From: Rhizophagus irregularis
Lineage: Eukaryota > Glomeromycota > Glomeromycetes > Glomerales > Glomeraceae
Length of the DNA stretch: 64,000 nucleotides
Direction of reading: 5' to 3'
Assembly: GCF_026210795.1 (NCBI RefSeq)
Contig: NC_089453.1
Location: forward strand, 994,501-1,058,500
How positions within the stretch are numbered: the first letter of the stretch is position 1; each line of letters starts with the position of its first letter. The notes under the pieces were generated by a model. That model made no database searches. It saw only the letters and a program-made list of their open reading frames with translations, and was not told the origin of the DNA. Below are positions 36,362 to 50,632 of this stretch, piece by piece. A program made the position numbers and the translations under genes.

Positions 36362-37507
36362 ATGAATAATAATAAATCGTTGACTCCCGGTTCTCCATCA
36401 CCTGCTACTCTTCATACTCCTCTGTCTAATCTCACTTCAAACGATCTTTCCACAAGTGCTCACTCCTGGGAGTATTTGCGGAAGCAAGCCCGACAATTTG
36501 AAAATGAACTTGAACAAAAACTTACTAGTTATTCTAAAATAGCAGCACAAGTTGGAAGAAGTGTGGGATATAGTAAAGAAGGTGAAGGTGCGACGGGAAA
36601 TTCGAGCGAAGCCATGGAATTGGAATTAGAAGAATTAATCAAGAAGGTATCTTTTTTTTCTAAATTGATTCTCAATTTGAAAATAAATTTAATAAATATA
36701 TATGTTTATTTTTTTAGCTTACTTCAGTTGTGAATTCTATGGCAGAAGTTGTGGATAGACCTTCAACAACACCAACAAATCCATCAATGATGCATATGCT
36801 TCAAAGACACAGAGATATTTTATATGATTATTCAAAAGAATTTAAAAAGACAAAAGTATGTAAGAAAAATTGGTTATATATAATTATTTAAAATACGAAA
36901 TTTATATAATTCGATTTATAGGCAAATATACTGGCAGCAAAAAATCACTCTGATTTGTTAAATTCAGTTAGAGAAGATATCAGGCGAGTTGAATATTGAA
37001 TATAAATTTTTAGACATAAAATAAGTAAAATAAGTATTCTTTATTAATTAAAGTTGCATTTTATAGCTCTTTCAAATCAGGAATAAGTAGTGAAACTGAT
37101 TATTTTTTAGGTGAAAGAGGCAGAATAGAAAGTTCACATAGGATGACAGATATGATTATTGAGTAAGTTTTGATTTATTATTTATTAGATCAAAAGTAGT
37201 TTCAATCAATTGATATTTTTATTACAGACAAGCATATGAAACGAGAGAAGAAATTGGAAGACAAAGGAATATATTATTAAACATGAATAATCGAATGAAC
37301 CGTTTAACAAGTACGTAAAAATAGCATTGGTTTTTTTTTGACATTTTAATTTATCTCTCTTTCTTTTCTTTAGACATGTTTCCTGGAATTAACAGTTTAA
37401 TAGGTAGAATAAATTTACGAAAAAAGCGCGATACGATTATATTAGCTTTTATAATTTCTTTTTGTATTATTTTAATATTTTTATATATGAGACATACTTC
37501 AAGTTAA
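36362..37507 (+). CDS. GOS1: Gos1/GOSR1 Golgi Qb-SNARE
   Basis: Six exons (36362-36646, 36718-36855, 36922-36983, 37067-37162, 37228-37310, 37374-37507) encode 265 residues. An N-terminal three-helix part begins SWEYLRKQARQFENELEQKL. Next comes the characteristic MLQRHRDILYDYSKEFKKTK. A SNARE motif (about 185-240, MTDMIIEQAYETREEIGRQR) is followed by FPGINSLIGRINLRKKRDTI and a C-terminal tail anchor (LAFIISFCIILIFLYM). Gos1 works in intra-Golgi and ER-Golgi fusion. Intron 3 uses a GC donor (GCGAGT), the only choice that keeps the frame. The gene starts 147 bases from the divergent Gyp1-like gene. Confidence 0.93.
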
Positions 37508-37724
37508 TTCGTTGCTAAAGAACTATTTGATATATATCAAAAAAATTAAATTTTAGATAATAGACTAAATTAATACCATAATAATAATAATACATTGATT
37601 CGTTGATTAGTTAATATAATAACCTCAAAAAATAAATATATTTCCGATTATGGCTTACCATATGTACTACATACGTCATTATCTATATGTTGATTAGATC
37701 CCGTTTGCCAAAAAGAACCCAGAC

Positions 37725-39639
37725 ATGAAAAATTTTCGCTCTAATTCTTTGGTTTCTTGTGTTGGTTTTCTTGCTACCATAAAGAAAAAACCTTTCGTAA
37801 AATTTTCCTCCGCTTTATTAACTCAGCGTATAATGGCTACTAATACGAAAATCTCTAGCGACAATAAGCAACTTATTAAAAGATCTGATAAAATTGCACA
37901 TTTTAAACAAGATGGTAATGCATATGAATTATATGTAAACTATCAAATAGAAATCTATTTCATATTTCTAAAATAATTATTTTAGTATGGTCTATTTTTA
38001 CTCCCTTGGCTCAGCAATTCAATGCAGCGAATTTAGGGCAAGGCTTTATGGAGTATATATTTTCTTTGCAATATTATATTATGTATTATATTCGTGAAAT
38101 TAACAAAATCTTTAAAGTTTTCCTCCACCAGATTTTGTAATAGAAGCTGCAAATAGAGCAATTAATAATCGGAATGATCATCAATATAGGTTAGATGTCG
38201 TCTTATGTCGACTAAAATTATAATCATCTAATTTTTATATACTTGCAGTCCTCCTAAGGGTCGAGCAAATCTAAAAAGTATTTTAGCGAAGTCATATAGT
38301 CCTTTGTTTAAACGAACATTAGATCCTGATTCAGAAATTCTTCCCACCGCGGGAGCAAATGAAGGTTTAAAATTTTTTTTATTCGTGGTTCATTAATTAT
38401 AATATTATTTTTTGATTATGATAGTTTATTAAATTTATTGTTCTCCATAAAATAAAGGTTTATACGCAATCTTCGCTGCATTTTTGGATCCGGGAGATGA
38501 AGTTATTCTAATTGAACCATTTTTTGATCAATATATTGTAGGTATCTTGTCCTTTTAAGGTAAATTATATACTTACGCTCTTGTCCTACTATTTATCACA
38601 TATTAGGCTAATATCACCATGAATGGTGGTGTTCCGGTCTATGTCCCGTTAAGGCCTATGGGTGACACAAATAAAATCATGTCATCAAGAGACTGGAAGT
38701 TAGACATTAATGAACTTCGATCAAAAATTACATCGAAAAGCAAAATCATTGTTTTTAACACTCCGCATAATCCTGTGGGCAAAGTCTTTTCAATAGAAGA
38801 AATGGCAGAAATAAATAAATTGGCCGAAGAATTTAATTTGATGATCATAAGTGATGAAGTGGTATGCGGATTTCAGATTTATTTTTATTTTATAAACGAA
38901 AATTTTTTAAGTCATTTATAATTTTACGTAAGTATGATCGACTCTATTATGATCCTGATGTTCATGAGCGAATTGCTAATCTTCCTGGTGCATGGGAACG
39001 TACCATCACCGTTGGCAGTGGTGGCAAAACTTTTGGCACGACTGGATGGCGCATTGGTTGGTTGATTGGACCAAAACACTTGATAGGAGCTGCCTTATCC
39101 GCACAGACCAGAATCGTCTTTTGTGTCAATACACCGCTTCAGGTATTTTAATGATTTACACATAATTTTATAATTTTATACTATTATAATGTTTATAACC
39201 ATTTATGCTTATTTAATTAATTATACAGGAAGCACTTGCCATTTCATTTGATTTAGCTGAAACAAATAATTATTTTGAGAATACTATTGGAGAATATACA
39301 CGTAGACGCGAAAAATTGATGAAAGCATTAACGGATGTTGGACTTCCCTATACTATTCCTCAAGGGAGTTATTTTATACTTGCAAATACTGCAAAAGTCA
39401 AGATTCCTGAAGATTATCCATATCCAGATGTTATTTTACAACGTCCTAGAGATTTTAAGGTATGTTACTGGATGGCAAAGGAAATTGGGGTAGTGGCGAT
39501 TCCTCCAAGTGAGTTTTATTGTGAGGAAAATGCACATCTTGCTGAAAACTTTATTAGATTGGCATTTTGCAAAACTGATAAAACATTAGACGAAGCTGCT
39601 AAAAATTTACAAAAATTGAAGAAATATATCGAAGAATAA
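37725..39639 (+). CDS. BNA3: Kynurenine/cysteine-conjugate aminotransferase
   Basis: Eight exons (37725-37914, 37986-38052, 38118-38189, 38249-38364, 38458-38537, 38607-38861, 38933-39142, 39229-39639) encode 466 residues of a fold-type I PLP aminotransferase. The core begins RSDKIAHFKQDVWSIFTPLA followed by NLGQGF, typical of the Bna3/KYAT group. PNP-loop FNTPHNPVGKVF, ISDEVYDRLYYD and the PLP lysine K292 in GSGGKTFGTTGWRIGW are present. The family converts kynurenine to kynurenic acid and acts on cysteine S-conjugates. The first 36 residues are basic and Ser-rich, like a mitochondrial presequence, and Met37 could start a cytosolic form. Exon 1 ends at GAT-G rather than at the later TATGTAAAC site, because only that choice gives DVWSIF. 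Confidence 0.92.
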
Positions 39640-39802
39640 TAAATTAATAAAATTTTTGGTCTAAAGTAATTGTTATGTGTTTCGGAAATATTAAAGTCCC
39701 ATAAAATTCTCCTTAATATGTCCAAAATTACTTGTAAGCCGTAGAATTCCCCGATAAAAAATCGTTCATATTATTTTTTTTACTATAATTACTTATATAA
39801 AA

Positions 39803-39884
39803 GGCGACGTGCCCGAGTGGTCCAAGGGGCCAGGTTTAGGCCCTGGTATGGAAACATGCGTGGGTTCAAACCCCACCGTCGTCA
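39803..39884 (+). tRNA. tRNA-Leu (anticodon UAG)
   Basis: An 82-base tRNA with a complete cloverleaf. Acceptor stem GGCGACG pairs with CGTCGTC (one G-T), D stem CCC/GGG encloses GAGTGGTCCAA, and anticodon stem CCAGG/CCTGG carries loop TTTAGGC (anticodon TAG, reading CUA). A type II variable arm has ATG-GAAA-CAT. The T stem GTGGG/CCCAC has loop TTCAAAC, and the discriminator is A. The long variable arm and discriminator A agree with leucine. No intron is present. Confidence 0.96.
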
Positions 39885-40995
39885 CATTCATTCAATATTT
39901 TATTTTTTTTATATGTAACGGGTAGTTACAGTTTTATGCAGTGTCATGTGCTTTTGCAAACTTGATCAAATAAACCATTTAAAAGTTTAATTAGAAACCA
40001 AAAAACACATTATGCACATTATATGAAAAAATTCAAATAAAATTAAATAAGAATAAAATTAAAATAAAATTATCTTGCAAAATATTTATAGATGTGATGT
40101 ATAACAACATCATTTGAAAAATTTTGTCACAAACATTTACAAATTAAGATTTGGAAGATTCAATCTGAGAATATTTTTCTTGTATTATTATAATACGTCA
40201 GGATTTTTTGTGTTACGAATTTAACTTTTAAATACAGGTTTTTCCGTGATTATTTGCAAGATTAGAGATTAACTTTTTTGTGCGCAAAATTAAAGTTTAA
40301 TATTCACTATAAACTTAATTTTATCGGTTAATCATAATAAACCCATTTTAAGCGACTAACACATTAATGATTTGTATGAACAAATAATATCATCAGAAAT
40401 AAACATATATAGAATTTTTTCGCTTTCCCGCCAAATTGTTAATCTTAGACACTCATTTTAACTGGTACATACTGATTTTTACAGATTGATTAGAACACTG
40501 AAAGATTTACATAGTAAAATTCTTTATACGTATTCATTAAATATTTAATTGAATTGGGTACACATGTTGTTAAGATATACGGATAGGCCAGCATTTGATC
40601 GTCGAATGTGGGGTTGGTAAAGGAACGCCAACCCGCATCAAATAACTGCATAAACATCAAAATTTTTTCACACGAAAAATTCTTATGCAGTATTGTAACA
40701 CAAAATTTTAAATTTACCTAATTAATTATATTATCTTCATTATATACAAAGGGGAAAATATTATATTGATATAACAGAGATTTTTTTTATTCAATTGTTC
40801 GTGATGTTTAATAATCTGCTTATTTCCAAAAAAGTATTGTTCAAAGCTTATTCCAAAAGAGAAAAGTAAAGTTAAAAAGGAAAATAATAGAAAAAAATGT
40901 TCGGAATCTTAGTTATTTTCAGTGTAAGTCAAAAGGTAAACATAATTGACTAAAACACGAGAAAATAATAAAGCTTATTTTTTGTTGTGTTCAAA
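39885..40995. other. Intergenic region
   Basis: Between the tRNA and the stop of the DP gene. It includes a TTTCCCGCC E2F-like string at 40424-40432 and a nested hairpin (40593-40643), listed separately. A T-run follows the tRNA at 39901-39910 (TTTTATTTTTTTTAT), suitable as a Pol III terminator. No coding sequence was recognised. Confidence 0.5.
40593..40643. repeat. Nested hairpin
   Basis: Outer arms ATTTGAT (40593-40599) and ATCAAAT (40637-40643) enclose inner arms GGGTTGG (40611-40617) and CCAACCC (40628-40634) with the 10-base loop TAAAGGAACG. It is strikingly GC-rich for its surroundings. No gene overlaps it. Confidence 0.6.
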
Positions 40996-43556
40996 TTACT
41001 GAGCACAGCTTATACGATAATCCCCATCGTCGCCCTGTTTCGTGACAATCCACTTCAAGTGTTCAGGGTTAACCCATTGCTGCATATCTTCAGGCGAAAT
41101 TTTGTCCATACCAATATATTGCAAAATATGCGCATCTTCAAGTATAGTGGGTTGATGAGGATGGAAAGTAAGGATTTGAGAAAACCTATAAAGTTGAATT
41201 TGATTTTATTTGATGCATGTAATTTAAATATTTGCATATTGTTAAAAAAGAAATATTTTTAACTTCTTTTACCCGTCTTGGCCATTTTGACATTCAATAG
41301 TTGTTCCTCGTGGACAATGTAACAACTTAAACGGAAGATGTAATTCTTTTTCAGATTTTAATTTGTTCGATACCCGATATGGGCTATGACGTTTATTTCT
41401 TTTCATGAGGTTGCGAATGTGAAGGTGCTATAAAATGAATATACATTGTTTGAACGTCGACAACATTGAATAAGTTGTTTTTAAGCTGTATGAAAATACG
41501 AATAAAATATTAACTTACTCGAGCTAATTTATCCTGGAAAGCGACTTTAGCTTCATCCACTTGTTTACACAAGCGTCGATTAAGTCGCTGAATATGTTAT
41601 ATATATAATGTTTATAAAATATTTCATGCGATTCCCACGACACATTTGCATTAATAACGCGTAAAAATCAAAACTCTTCTACAATTTACCTCCAGTTCTC
41701 GAAGTTCAGATTTTTGCCTTTCAATTTCAGCATCTGTCGTCGCAGACGACTTTGCTGAATTTGCACCATTTTTTTGACCTGGTAATCCTAACCACCTAAT
41801 TTCTTTTTTATCTTTAGCTATAATGTCCATTGCCATCAATACATTTAAAGCATCATACACGCGACGTCTAATATTTTTTTGATCCACCTTTTGCTACATC
41901 GACAAATATAATATTGATCAACATATTGACGTAATGTTAAAATATCTTTGACAACATAATAGGGAAATAAATTGTAATACTCACCCCACTTCCATGTTCT
42001 GACATCTGGGCTGCAAAGTCTTCAGCAAGTTCATCTGCAACCTAATACATTAACAAATTGCAAGTTACTAGAGATGTTCACATATGTATTATAATACATC
42101 AAGTTATTTTGCATGAACGAAAAGTGATGAATATTCCTACAATCATATTTTCTTTTATTTATTAATTTATATTTTTATTCCTTTTTTTTCCTTTTTAAAA
42201 AAGCGCGTAATCCCTATAAGTACTCGTAAATCTATTTCGTCTTCTCATTACCTACCTCATTATAAGTTGTCATGCCTTTTAATTCCACTTTATCGCACAC
42301 TTGCTTGCTAAAATGTCTAAGACCTTTGTTTTGTCGTAAAATTTGTTGTTGCGGAACTTGTTCACCTAACATGCTACCGGCATCACTACTGTCATTTGGT
42401 GTAATTGGAGAATCTTTAGATGATGAACTCATCGCGTTAGCCGCGGGCACAATGTGAAGCGAGGAAAGGCAGGGTGTAATTCCGCTGCTACGAAATTATT
42501 TGGGCCATGTTTTTTATGTGGAATGATATTTGGTTAGTATACGGTTTTGCCAAAAATAAAGACTGCTTAACAAATAAGTAAAAGAATAAAAGGCATGATA
42601 ATAGAGCTCGTATTTCTCGACCATAAGATTCAACTCCCAGAAAGATCAGCAGGAGGGAGGGGAATAGAGCAGGAATTCTTTTAATTTTTTTTTATTTTTT
42701 TGATGAACGAAATATCTTCGTTTTCGCTCTCTCCTCTCAAATACTTTTCAGACTCACTCACTGCCTTTTTGTTTCGTTTTTATAAAGAGGGGGGCAACAC
42801 TCACCTCTCTTGGCAAACATTATTGCAACTACCATTACTTTCATCACCTTCACTATCTCTATCCCCTTCCTCCCTCCTGTCATCAAATCTTGGTCGTTTA
42901 ATATTGATCTGATCTATTTGTTGTCTATCCTTTCTATAATCATCGTCATTGCTTTGTAAAATTTGGGATAATGTTGAAGGTCTACGAAGCATCTGTTGCA
43001 TAATAGTTTTTGCAGGTGGTGCTGTAGATAAATTCATATGACCAAGCTTTTGCTGTAGATTGAACTGTTGTTGATGAATATCCTGTTGAAGAGTGAACCT
43101 GTCTAAGGTAGAGGGCGCGCCATATTCCATGATATGATAATTAGGTTCACTACTACGTCTAATCTCAAGACGTGGTCTGGCGGAAACTAACGAGGGCGAA
43201 TGACTCCCTCTAAGTTGGGGCGATACAGAAAATTGTAAACTATTATTTCCTGGTGTATTAAAGCCAGTAACTATATTGGTGGTCGTGTTGATTGGAGGAA
43301 GGATGTTGGGGCTAGTCTGGTTTTCAAACCCTTTTGAAATAAATCGTTGTTCTGTCGCTGCCGGCGAAGAAGTAGAATAAACTTGGAAATAAAATTTAGC
43401 TTGAGTGTTATTTGCACTTATAAGGTGAGCACGCGGGTCACTGGAATAAACACAATGTCGAGGTGGTGGTGGAGGCACAACTACACTAGGGGTGGGTGGT
43501 GCAGTATGCACTGGCGCGGAAAGATTTGGAGGAAATATAAAAGGTGGTGTGGTCAT
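40996..43556 (-). CDS. E2F dimerisation partner (DP) transcription factor
   Basis: Seven exons (43556-42805, 42487-42256, 42041-41985, 41893-41690, 41587-41519, 41427-41273, 41185-40996) encode 552 residues. The N-terminal 290 residues are Pro/Ser/Gln-rich and disordered-looking. The winged-helix DNA-binding domain follows: [52 protein letters not shown] and [10 protein letters not shown], near-identical to animal and plant DP proteins ([10 protein letters not shown]). The DP coiled coil and marked box ([33 protein letters not shown]) come after. DP pairs with E2F to control G1/S genes. Yeast uses unrelated SBF/MBF; early-diverging fungi keep E2F/DP. An E2F consensus lies about 200 bases upstream of the start. 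Confidence 0.93.
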
Positions 43557-45077
43557 TTTTCAAAATGTGCAGTTAAAATTCAAATTACGAAAAAAAAAAC
43601 CGAAAAAAAAATTGTAAAGGATAAAAAAAAAATTTTTATTTTGCCAGAAATTTTAAATATAATGTTCAATTAATTTTTTATTTTTTTTCTTTTTTTTAAT
43701 AATATTTATAGTTATTATAGTTATTTATATACACTCTCCCTTTATAAATCTATAAGGCGGGAAATTTTTGATAAAGTGTTCTTTAATAATTATGAACGCT
43801 TTAACAAGTAAAATAAAAGAATAATACGAAAATAATCAATACACGAGAAGCCATGAACTCGGCACGACTTCAAAATTTTTTTTTTTAATATTATATGTAT
43901 AAAGATGGATAATATATATATATATATAAAAAGAAAAAAAGAAAAAAAACGGAAAGCGGATTTAAGAAGACCGAAAGATGAAGAAAGGGAGTGTTGTAAT
44001 CAACATACCATGTATATCTTCAAATATGGTTAAAAAAACCCTAAAAAAAATTATCGATAGGAGAAAAAAAAATTAGAGTTGATGCGTTGATTTTGGTAAA
44101 ACTTGGCGGGTTTATTTCAATTTTACAGTAATACTAAACTTTCACTGTATAAAAAAACCCGTTTAAATTGTCTGTGTGCCCTATTATGAAATTATATGAT
44201 GATGCGACGAATTAACGATTTTATGAACGTTCTATTAAAAGTCTATGAATTGTGTGTTACTATTTAGTTCATATAGATTTTAGATTAGGGTTATTAACCC
44301 GCTAAACATAAAGGAATAAGTCACACAGATCAGGTTTATATTGTCGATTAAAATTATATGTGATTGTGCTGCAGGGGGGCTTATACAGCTCACTGCTAAA
44401 CGTCAAACTTTTATTGCATTCACCCCTCTTTCCAATCAATTTTAAAAATTCAAAGTTATACCTTTTCTCCCCGCTTCTACCTTTATAACAAAGAACTTGA
44501 ATACACTTCTCACATGCAAAAGCCCCATTCTCTCGTGAAATGTCCTTACTAACGGCTCTCTTTTCCCGTATCTGCGCTTCTCCACACAGACTTGCATAAG
44601 AAAAACAAGAAATACGGCGTCGGAAGAAAACTAAAACAGTTTATATTTTCTTTGAAAAAGTTTTATAAACAAAGAGTTTATCTTGTATAAAAGGCAGGAA
44701 ACAAATTAAAAAATAGGCGCAATAACCCATTATACAAAGGATATTCGAATACTAATTGTTTAAAAAAAATTATCATATCTACGATTGTGAATCATAAATC
44801 CTTTTACGAACCAACCCTAGCCTAATTTGGTGTCATTCACCAAAGACTTTCCGGAGATGACCTTTTGTATTTTCTAATAATAAAATTTTTTTTTACGTTT
44901 CTTCGATCTTCTCTTTCCAAAATGCGGAGTCCGCATTCTTACCTCATATGATTGAAAGTAGAAGATTCATAATAGGAATAATTATTAAAAATAATGAAAT
45001 AATAATAATAATGATTATTAAATATTTATAACCCTATACAAGTTTGCCCTCCCAAATTATTCAACTAGTGCACGAAA
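43557..45077. other. Intergenic region, DP upstream region
   Basis: Upstream of the DP gene and downstream of the PFK-2/FBPase-2 gene. It carries E2F-like sites (43756-43764 and 44104-44110), poly-A/poly-T runs and a GA-rich stretch near 43928-43990. No open frame of note. Confidence 0.5.
43756..43764 (-). promoter_or_regulatory. E2F/DP consensus site upstream of DP
   Basis: GGCGGGAAA on the plus strand is TTTCCCGCC on the minus strand, the canonical E2F/DP site. It lies 200 bases upstream of the DP start codon, in the DP gene's own orientation. A weaker GGCGGGTTT occurs at 44104-44112. Autoregulation is a natural inference from E2F biology elsewhere. Confidence 0.5.
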
Positions 45078-47395
<2,318 letters not shown>

Positions 47396-47731
47396 AATTA
47401 ACAGCCGTACGTATTAAGTCAATCAAAAAATAAATACTGAAGAACAAACGTTTATTTCTAAGTTAAGACTTTTTATTCTAAGCTGATATTTTATTGTACG
47501 ATATAACACGCAGTGATTATCCAGTGTACAAATACGAGATTATCAACAAGTTAGCTAATCACAATAATGGTAAGGAATAATTATCAGTTTATTAGTTTTT
47601 GTTACATTTTTATATGATCTAATTAGGAAATGATGATTATGAGTGATATTCACACCTGAAAATATACATATATTTAATATTTATATTATTTTCTATAAAA
47701 TAAAATATTAGTATAACTAACCTACTTTTTT
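47396..47731. other. Short intergenic region
   Basis: This lies between the stop of the Ynd1-like gene and the start of the PFK-2/FBPase-2 gene, both on the minus strand. It is AT-rich, with a possible TTATTGTACGATATAAC element near 47491. Nothing else was recognised. Confidence 0.4.
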
Positions 47732-50632
47732 TTATAATTCGCTCAAAGTAGAACCAGATAATCTATTAGTTTTATCTATACTTAAATTCCTTCCTGCTCG
47801 ACTACTTGGTCTACTTAATCCTGTAGTTCCTGATATTACACTTGATGCCGATGACATATCAGTAGACGAATTATTATTAGGGTTTAAATTAGTGTTAATT
47901 GTAGGTAACGTAGTGTTTCTAGGTGATGTTGAAATTGGAAATGATGGGAAATTAAATGGTCTTGTGGATGATGATGTTTGATATCTTGATTGTTCAGTAG
48001 AAGATGTAGGACTTTTCGATAATATTGAATCCGTAATTTCATATTCAACGACTTTATCATCATGCTCATCTTCTATCCATCCTAAATTCGTAGTTGATTT
48101 TGATCCACGTCCTAGAGAATAATTTGGACTAGTATTACTTGATAGGGACATTCCAGAATCATTAAGATATCCTCCATTATTTGAACCTGGTTGCCCACCT
48201 AAACTTATACTACTAGCATTAGCATTAATCCCTGTACGATCCTTAAATTTTCCAAGATTTGTAAAGCTACTATTTCTTGATTGTAATCCAGTTAACGATA
48301 AATTAATTGGTGTTGAGAATCCTTTATCAATAACTTCATTAGGTATTACACTATCCCCACTTAGCCGTTTTTTGTAACGCGTTGAAGGGAATCCATAAGG
48401 TGGAAATTGTAATGTTTGTTCTGTAGGTGATGATCCTTTTTCTATAACAGGTGTAGCAGGTGTTTCAGTAATTGTAATTACTGAGTTTGAGCTAACATCA
48501 ACAGATGGTGCTTGCCGAAAGTGTTTCATTTCTTCTTCATCATCACCTGATGATACAGTTAATGATACATCTTCGCTCGAATCTGCTCCTTTTTTAGTGA
48601 AAAATTTTCGAAATGGTGATGTTAATTGAAGAAGTTTCCATCTAAAATAACTTATAATTCTATTAAAATTGTTCACAATACGCCATGAAGAGAAACCTGC
48701 AGAAGGATATTGACCTCCTTCCAATCTCCCATAATCTGGTCCTCCATCTCTCGCCCCTCTTCGCATTGATGATAAAAAATGTAGAAATCCAATACTCATT
48801 CTTCTTCCCTTTCCAAGCCCATTCTTGCGTAAACATGTAAACCAAATAAAAATTAATAACATAGCTAAAACTGAAATTCCAATCATCCATTCTACTAAGT
48901 AATTATAATATCCAAATAAGCCATGACCTTGAGGTTGAGGAGGAGGATGTGGGTGTGGACCCCATAATAAAGGAATTGTACCTGATGCCTCCATAACCAT
49001 TTTTCCTAAAGTCCAACTAACTTGTACATCATTAATATTATTAATACTTTGAAAAGGTGGAGCTTTCCTTACTTTATCTATTACTTTGTTATCAGAATTG
49101 ATCACATGATCATCAATTGTCTTTGGAACTCCAATACCTTCATGCAACACGTTTACTATCCATGCTGCCTTAAAACATTGCATTTCCAATCTTGTTAAAT
49201 CTATATCTTTACTCCATACATTTTTCTTATAAAAATCATCAACTATTTTATCCCATTCCCTCGCACAATAATCATTCGCTTTCCTCTCAAATTCCGAGAA
49301 ATTCCAAATTCCACCCAATCCAAAAACATCTTGAGAAGAATACCAATATTCTGATATGCCTATGAAATGATTAACAGAAAAATCAATGTTTGGAGTGTGA
49401 ACACCATTAAATAAACAAGGATCGTCTAAACAGGAAGCAGTTTTATTTAATAAAGGGTATGTAAGTTCAAGACATTGATTAAAAGAACCTGTCCCTTGAA
49501 GGGTATAATAAGGGGGTGGAAGTGATGTATCTGTAAGAAATAAATCAATAGGTAAGCAAGGGTCTTTAATTAGAATAGTTGGCTGTTCACGAGAGGATTC
49601 TGGATTAGCAATCTGTTCATGTGTTGCCATGTATTTTCGAGTTTGTTCTTCTATATATCGACGTCTTGCTTCATTTGTTCCAAATCCTAAAAATGTTGTG
49701 ACAAATATATTATAGTCCATTCTTTTTCCATCTAAAGTATATAATGTAACTTTAGTTAAATCATCCGCATGTTTTTTTGATTCCAATGAATTTGGTTCAA
49801 AAGCTATTTGTGTACTAGCACCTCCCATGTCTAAGAATCCGTAAGTTGTGGTATGTTTAATTGTCTCAGAATCATCACTTTCACTACTAATGTGCTGTGG
49901 TTGAATATGTTCATTTCCACTGTCATTTTCAAATCCACTCATTAGATAATTAATTGCTATCCACCCATATATTCCTTCCCATTCTCCTGATATTACTTGC
50001 ACATGATCTGAACATTTGTCAATTTTGAAAAGATAATTAAACATTATGTAATCACACGCATTTTGAAGAATTGCTTGTTGTTGAGATGATGGTAATAAAC
50101 GCATTCCAGCAGTAGATAATAAATATATTGGTGTCTGTGATACTTCATCTGTTGGTACCACCTGTAATGTAAAATCTAATAATCTTTTCAAATGTAATTC
50201 TCCCACTTCCGTTGGATTTAATGCAAATGTAGATATCCCTAAAAATTAGATCAGATAAAGATTGCAAATTTTAATAAATATATATATATATATATTAATT
50301 TTCACTTTTCCACCTCTACGAAAAAGAGATCACACATCAGAAAAATTTAATCTTTATATTTAAAGTAGTATTTTTTTTCTAAATAAAAGTTGGGAAAGAA
50401 ATGAAAAATGAAATTCTGGTTCCATACCCGGTTCAACCTTTAATTGCCATTTAAGTCCAAACTCATCTCCTCGTTCAATTCTTGGCAAGATGTGAAGCTC
50501 ACTTTCATTTTTTCCTTGTCTAACAAATCCATGTTCTTTCCAAGAATAAATTTGTACTCTTGAACCAGAACTGCCAGCGTCTATGACAACTCCAAAATTT
50601 CTGTTAGACAGCCAAGAAGTCGTAGGTGGCAT
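47732..50632 (-). CDS. YND1: Ynd1-like Golgi apyrase (GDA1/CD39 family)
   Basis: Two exons (50632-50428 and 50238-47732) encode 903 residues. The apyrase conserved regions appear in order: ACR1 VVIDAGSSGSRVQIYSW near residue 15, ACR2 LLSTAGMRLL, ACR3 WEGIYGWIAINYL (catalytic Glu near 154), ACR4 FLDMGGASTQIAFEP, and the late AAWIVNVLHEGIG. A single C-terminal-side membrane helix (about 518-536, MIGISVLAMLLIFIWFTCL) is followed by a 360-residue Ser/Thr-rich cytosolic tail. This is the Ynd1 topology, with the catalytic domain in the Golgi lumen. The enzyme hydrolyses nucleoside di- and triphosphates left by glycosylation. Ynd1 is 630 residues in yeast, so this tail is long. The first intron is 189 bases and contains a (TA)n run. 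Confidence 0.92.

Noticed and set aside
42700-42912. Plus-strand frames overlapping the DP gene (42272-42457, 42700-42912, 43347-43673)
   Set aside because: They are shadows of the DP exons and introns and resemble no protein.
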